The notes under the pieces were generated by a model, which did not search any database, was not told the DNA's origin, and saw only the letters and a program-made list of their open reading frames with translations. The position numbers and the translations under genes are program-made. From Candidatus Parcubacteria bacterium (GTDB lineage Bacteria; Patescibacteriota; Minisyncoccia; Phycocordibacterales; Phycocordibacteraceae), in contig DAIDID010000029.1 of the NCBI GenBank assembly GCA_027459545.1, positions 1 through 6,336 of the forward strand: a DNA stretch of 6,336 nt, read 5' to 3'. Shown piece after piece: positions 5,551-6,336 of the stretch. The first letter of the stretch is position 1; each line of letters begins with the position of its first letter.

Positions 5551-5597
5551 CGGGGCGAGCGTACGCTCGCCCCGCGAATCCATTTGTCTTTTTATTT
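5551..5597 (+). terminator. Perfect 24-base palindrome with a T-rich tail, probable terminator of the 54-codon gene
   Basis: CGGGGCGAGCGT (5551-5562) is followed directly by its exact reverse complement (5563-5574), which folds into a G+C-rich stem of about 10 pairs with a GTAC loop. The T-rich stretch (TTTGTCTTTTTATTTT, about 5583-5598) starts about nine bases after the stem, further away than in a textbook intrinsic terminator. Its position two bases after the stop codon still favours termination. A protein-binding palindrome is the alternative. Confidence 0.65.
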
Positions 5598-5643
5598 TCC
5601 CTTGCTACTTTACGAGCTAGACTTTTTCGTATCTGTTCTTTTA

Positions 5644-5672
5644 AAAATCCGCCTAAATACTAGGTGGATTTT
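5644..5672. terminator. Second intrinsic terminator hairpin, possibly working in both directions
   Basis: AAAATCCGCCTA (5644-5655) pairs with TAGGTGGATTTT (5661-5672) over 12 positions, one of them a G-U pair, around the loop AATAC. The 3' arm ends in TTTT, and on the other strand the run of five A at 5643-5647 gives a U-run. It backs up the palindrome upstream and separates the small gene from rpsA. Confidence 0.65.
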
Positions 5673-5688
5673 GCGTATTATAGTGATT

Positions 5689-5716
5689 TTGATTTTTCTA
5701 TGCTTTGTGCTACATT
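5689..5716 (+). promoter_or_regulatory. Probable promoter for rpsA
   Basis: TTGATT (5689-5694) is separated by 16 bases from TACATT (5711-5716), which carries a TGC extension at 5708-5710. The TGCTA start of this box repeats that of two other promoters in the window. The start site would be near 5723, giving an rpsA leader of about 130 bases. No better promoter stands closer to the ATG; a TAGTAT at 5846-5851 abuts the start codon but has no -35. Confidence 0.45.
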
Positions 5717-5726
5717 TTTACTGTTC

Positions 5727-5805
5727 TAAGTGGGAGATATTAGCAGCGTGCGGGCTATCCCTTATTTACAAATCACCCTTTTAAAAGTTATGTGGGTGTT
5801 TTATT
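5727..5805 (+). promoter_or_regulatory. Structured leader of rpsA with two possible stem-loops, perhaps an attenuator
   Basis: The first element pairs GGGA (5732-5735) with TCCC (5758-5761) and TAGC (5741-5744) with GCTA (5754-5757), extended by TAA/TTA at the base; a 5-base bulge makes it imperfect. The second pairs CACCC (5774-5778) with GGGTG (5794-5798), with three further A-T pairs below, and is followed by TTTTATT. A G+C-rich stem followed by a U-run between promoter and ATG is what an attenuator looks like, but the 15-base loop makes it weak. Nothing else coding is seen from 5549 to 5852. Confidence 0.4.
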
Positions 5806-5852
5806 GAAATAAGTACCCGACGCACAAATCCCCTTACATTCTGTTTAGTATT

Positions 5853-6336
5853 ATGTCTGAAGAAATAAAGGCACCAGCCGTAGTTGTACCAGCGTTTGTG
5901 GTTGATGCAAATCACCCAATGGCACATCTTGCCGAACAAGTAGCAACACCACCTGGTATTGGAGATATTGTTGAAGGAACCATTATTGAGCTTATTCGTG
6001 GGCGTCTGTATGTAGACTTGCCACCGTTTGGTACTGGAATCATTTATGGGCGAGAGTATCTCAACGCCGCAGATATACTTCGAAAGTCAAATCCTGGTGA
6101 CCACATCACGGCAAAAGTTGTAGATGCGTCTGGTCTTGATGGATACATTGAGCTTTCGCTTAAAGAAGCACGGCAAGCGGCTATCTGGAGCGAAGCTGAG
6201 CTCGCTATTCTTTCAGGTACTGTGTACAACCTCACCGTCGAGGAAGCAAATAAAGGAGGTCTTATTCTTACTTGGCAAGGTATTCAGGGATTTCTTCCTG
6301 CCTCACAGCTTTCTAAAGAAAATTATCCGCGCGTAC
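5853..6336 (+). CDS. rpsA: 30S ribosomal protein S1, N-terminal part (runs off the window)
   Basis: The frame opens at the ATG at 5853 and stays open for 161 codons to the window end. Residues 1-35 are a lineage-specific, Val/Ala/Pro-rich tail. Residues 36-105 form a first S1-type OB fold (GDIVEGTIIELIRGRLYVDL through IELSLKEA). A second S1 repeat starts at about 121 and includes GGLILTWQGIQGFLPASQL, the typical S1-protein GGL...G(I/V)xGF(L/I)PxSQL signature. S1 holds mRNA at the 30S platform and helps start translation on messages with weak ribosome binding sites or structured leaders, which fits the rarity of such sites in this window. No Shine-Dalgarno sequence precedes its own ATG. At least two more S1 repeats would be expected beyond the window. 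Another multi-S1-domain RNA-binding protein is possible but less likely. Confidence 0.85.
   Translation, partial: MSEEIKAPAVVVPAFVVDANHPMAHLAEQVATPPGIGDIVEGTIIELIRGRLYVDLPPFGTGIIYGREYLNAADILRKSNPGDHITAKVVDASGLDGYIELSLKEARQAAIWSEAELAILSGTVYNLTVEEANKGGLILTWQGIQGFLPASQLSKENYPRV

Noticed and set aside
5584..5784. A hydrophobic 66-codon plus-strand frame starting at TTG
   Set aside because: It begins in the T-rich tail of a terminator and runs across a second terminator and a promoter. Its hydrophobicity comes from the T-rich sequence, and no ribosome binding site precedes it.
6044..6235. A minus-strand 63-codon frame opposite rpsA
   Set aside because: It is antisense to conserved S1-domain coding sequence and has no supporting signals.

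Overview
Nearly all of the window (about 191-6336) looks like one end of a contig from a Candidate Phyla Radiation bacterium, most likely a parcubacterium (Patescibacteria). That placement is an inference from moderate-to-low G+C, tightly packed short genes, small lineage-type hypothetical proteins with no recognisable family, and the flavour of the recognisable proteins (GyrA, S1, an MBL-fold protein and the N-terminus of a solute-binding protein). The code appears standard: the stops seen are TAA, TAG and TGA.

Bases 1-190 do not belong with the rest. They are G+C-rich and encode, in one open frame, an internal piece of a GatZ/KbaZ-type tagatose-bisphosphate aldolase subunit. At 190/191 this gene is cut in mid-sequence and meets, tail to tail, a second broken gene: the N-terminus of a parcubacterial solute-binding protein on the minus strand. 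Two unrelated genes losing their ends at one point is the signature of a chimeric join.

From 5254 down to 191 there is a minus-strand gene train with gaps of about 9-50 bases. In transcription order it holds an MBL-fold protein with eroded metal ligands, a one-helix membrane protein, gyrA (split by a frameshift near 3468), two unrecognised small proteins, a class I SAM-dependent methyltransferase and the truncated solute-binding protein. A TATAAT box 6 bases before the first ATG suggests a leaderless transcript. A second promoter with an extended -10 probably lies before the gene at 1244. None of these starts has a good Shine-Dalgarno sequence.

On the plus strand, a strong divergent promoter (5322-5351) drives a 54-codon gene (5384-5548), followed at once by a perfect 24-base palindrome. 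A second terminator hairpin (5644-5672) and another promoter (5689-5716) follow. A leader of about 130 bases with two possible stem-loops then precedes rpsA (ribosomal protein S1), which runs off the window end.

The points most worth checking are the chimeric join, the gyrA lesion, the 54-residue gene, the degenerate MBL protein, the 50-base hairpin inside the methyltransferase gene and the structured rpsA leader. I see no CRISPR array, mobile element, tRNA or rRNA.
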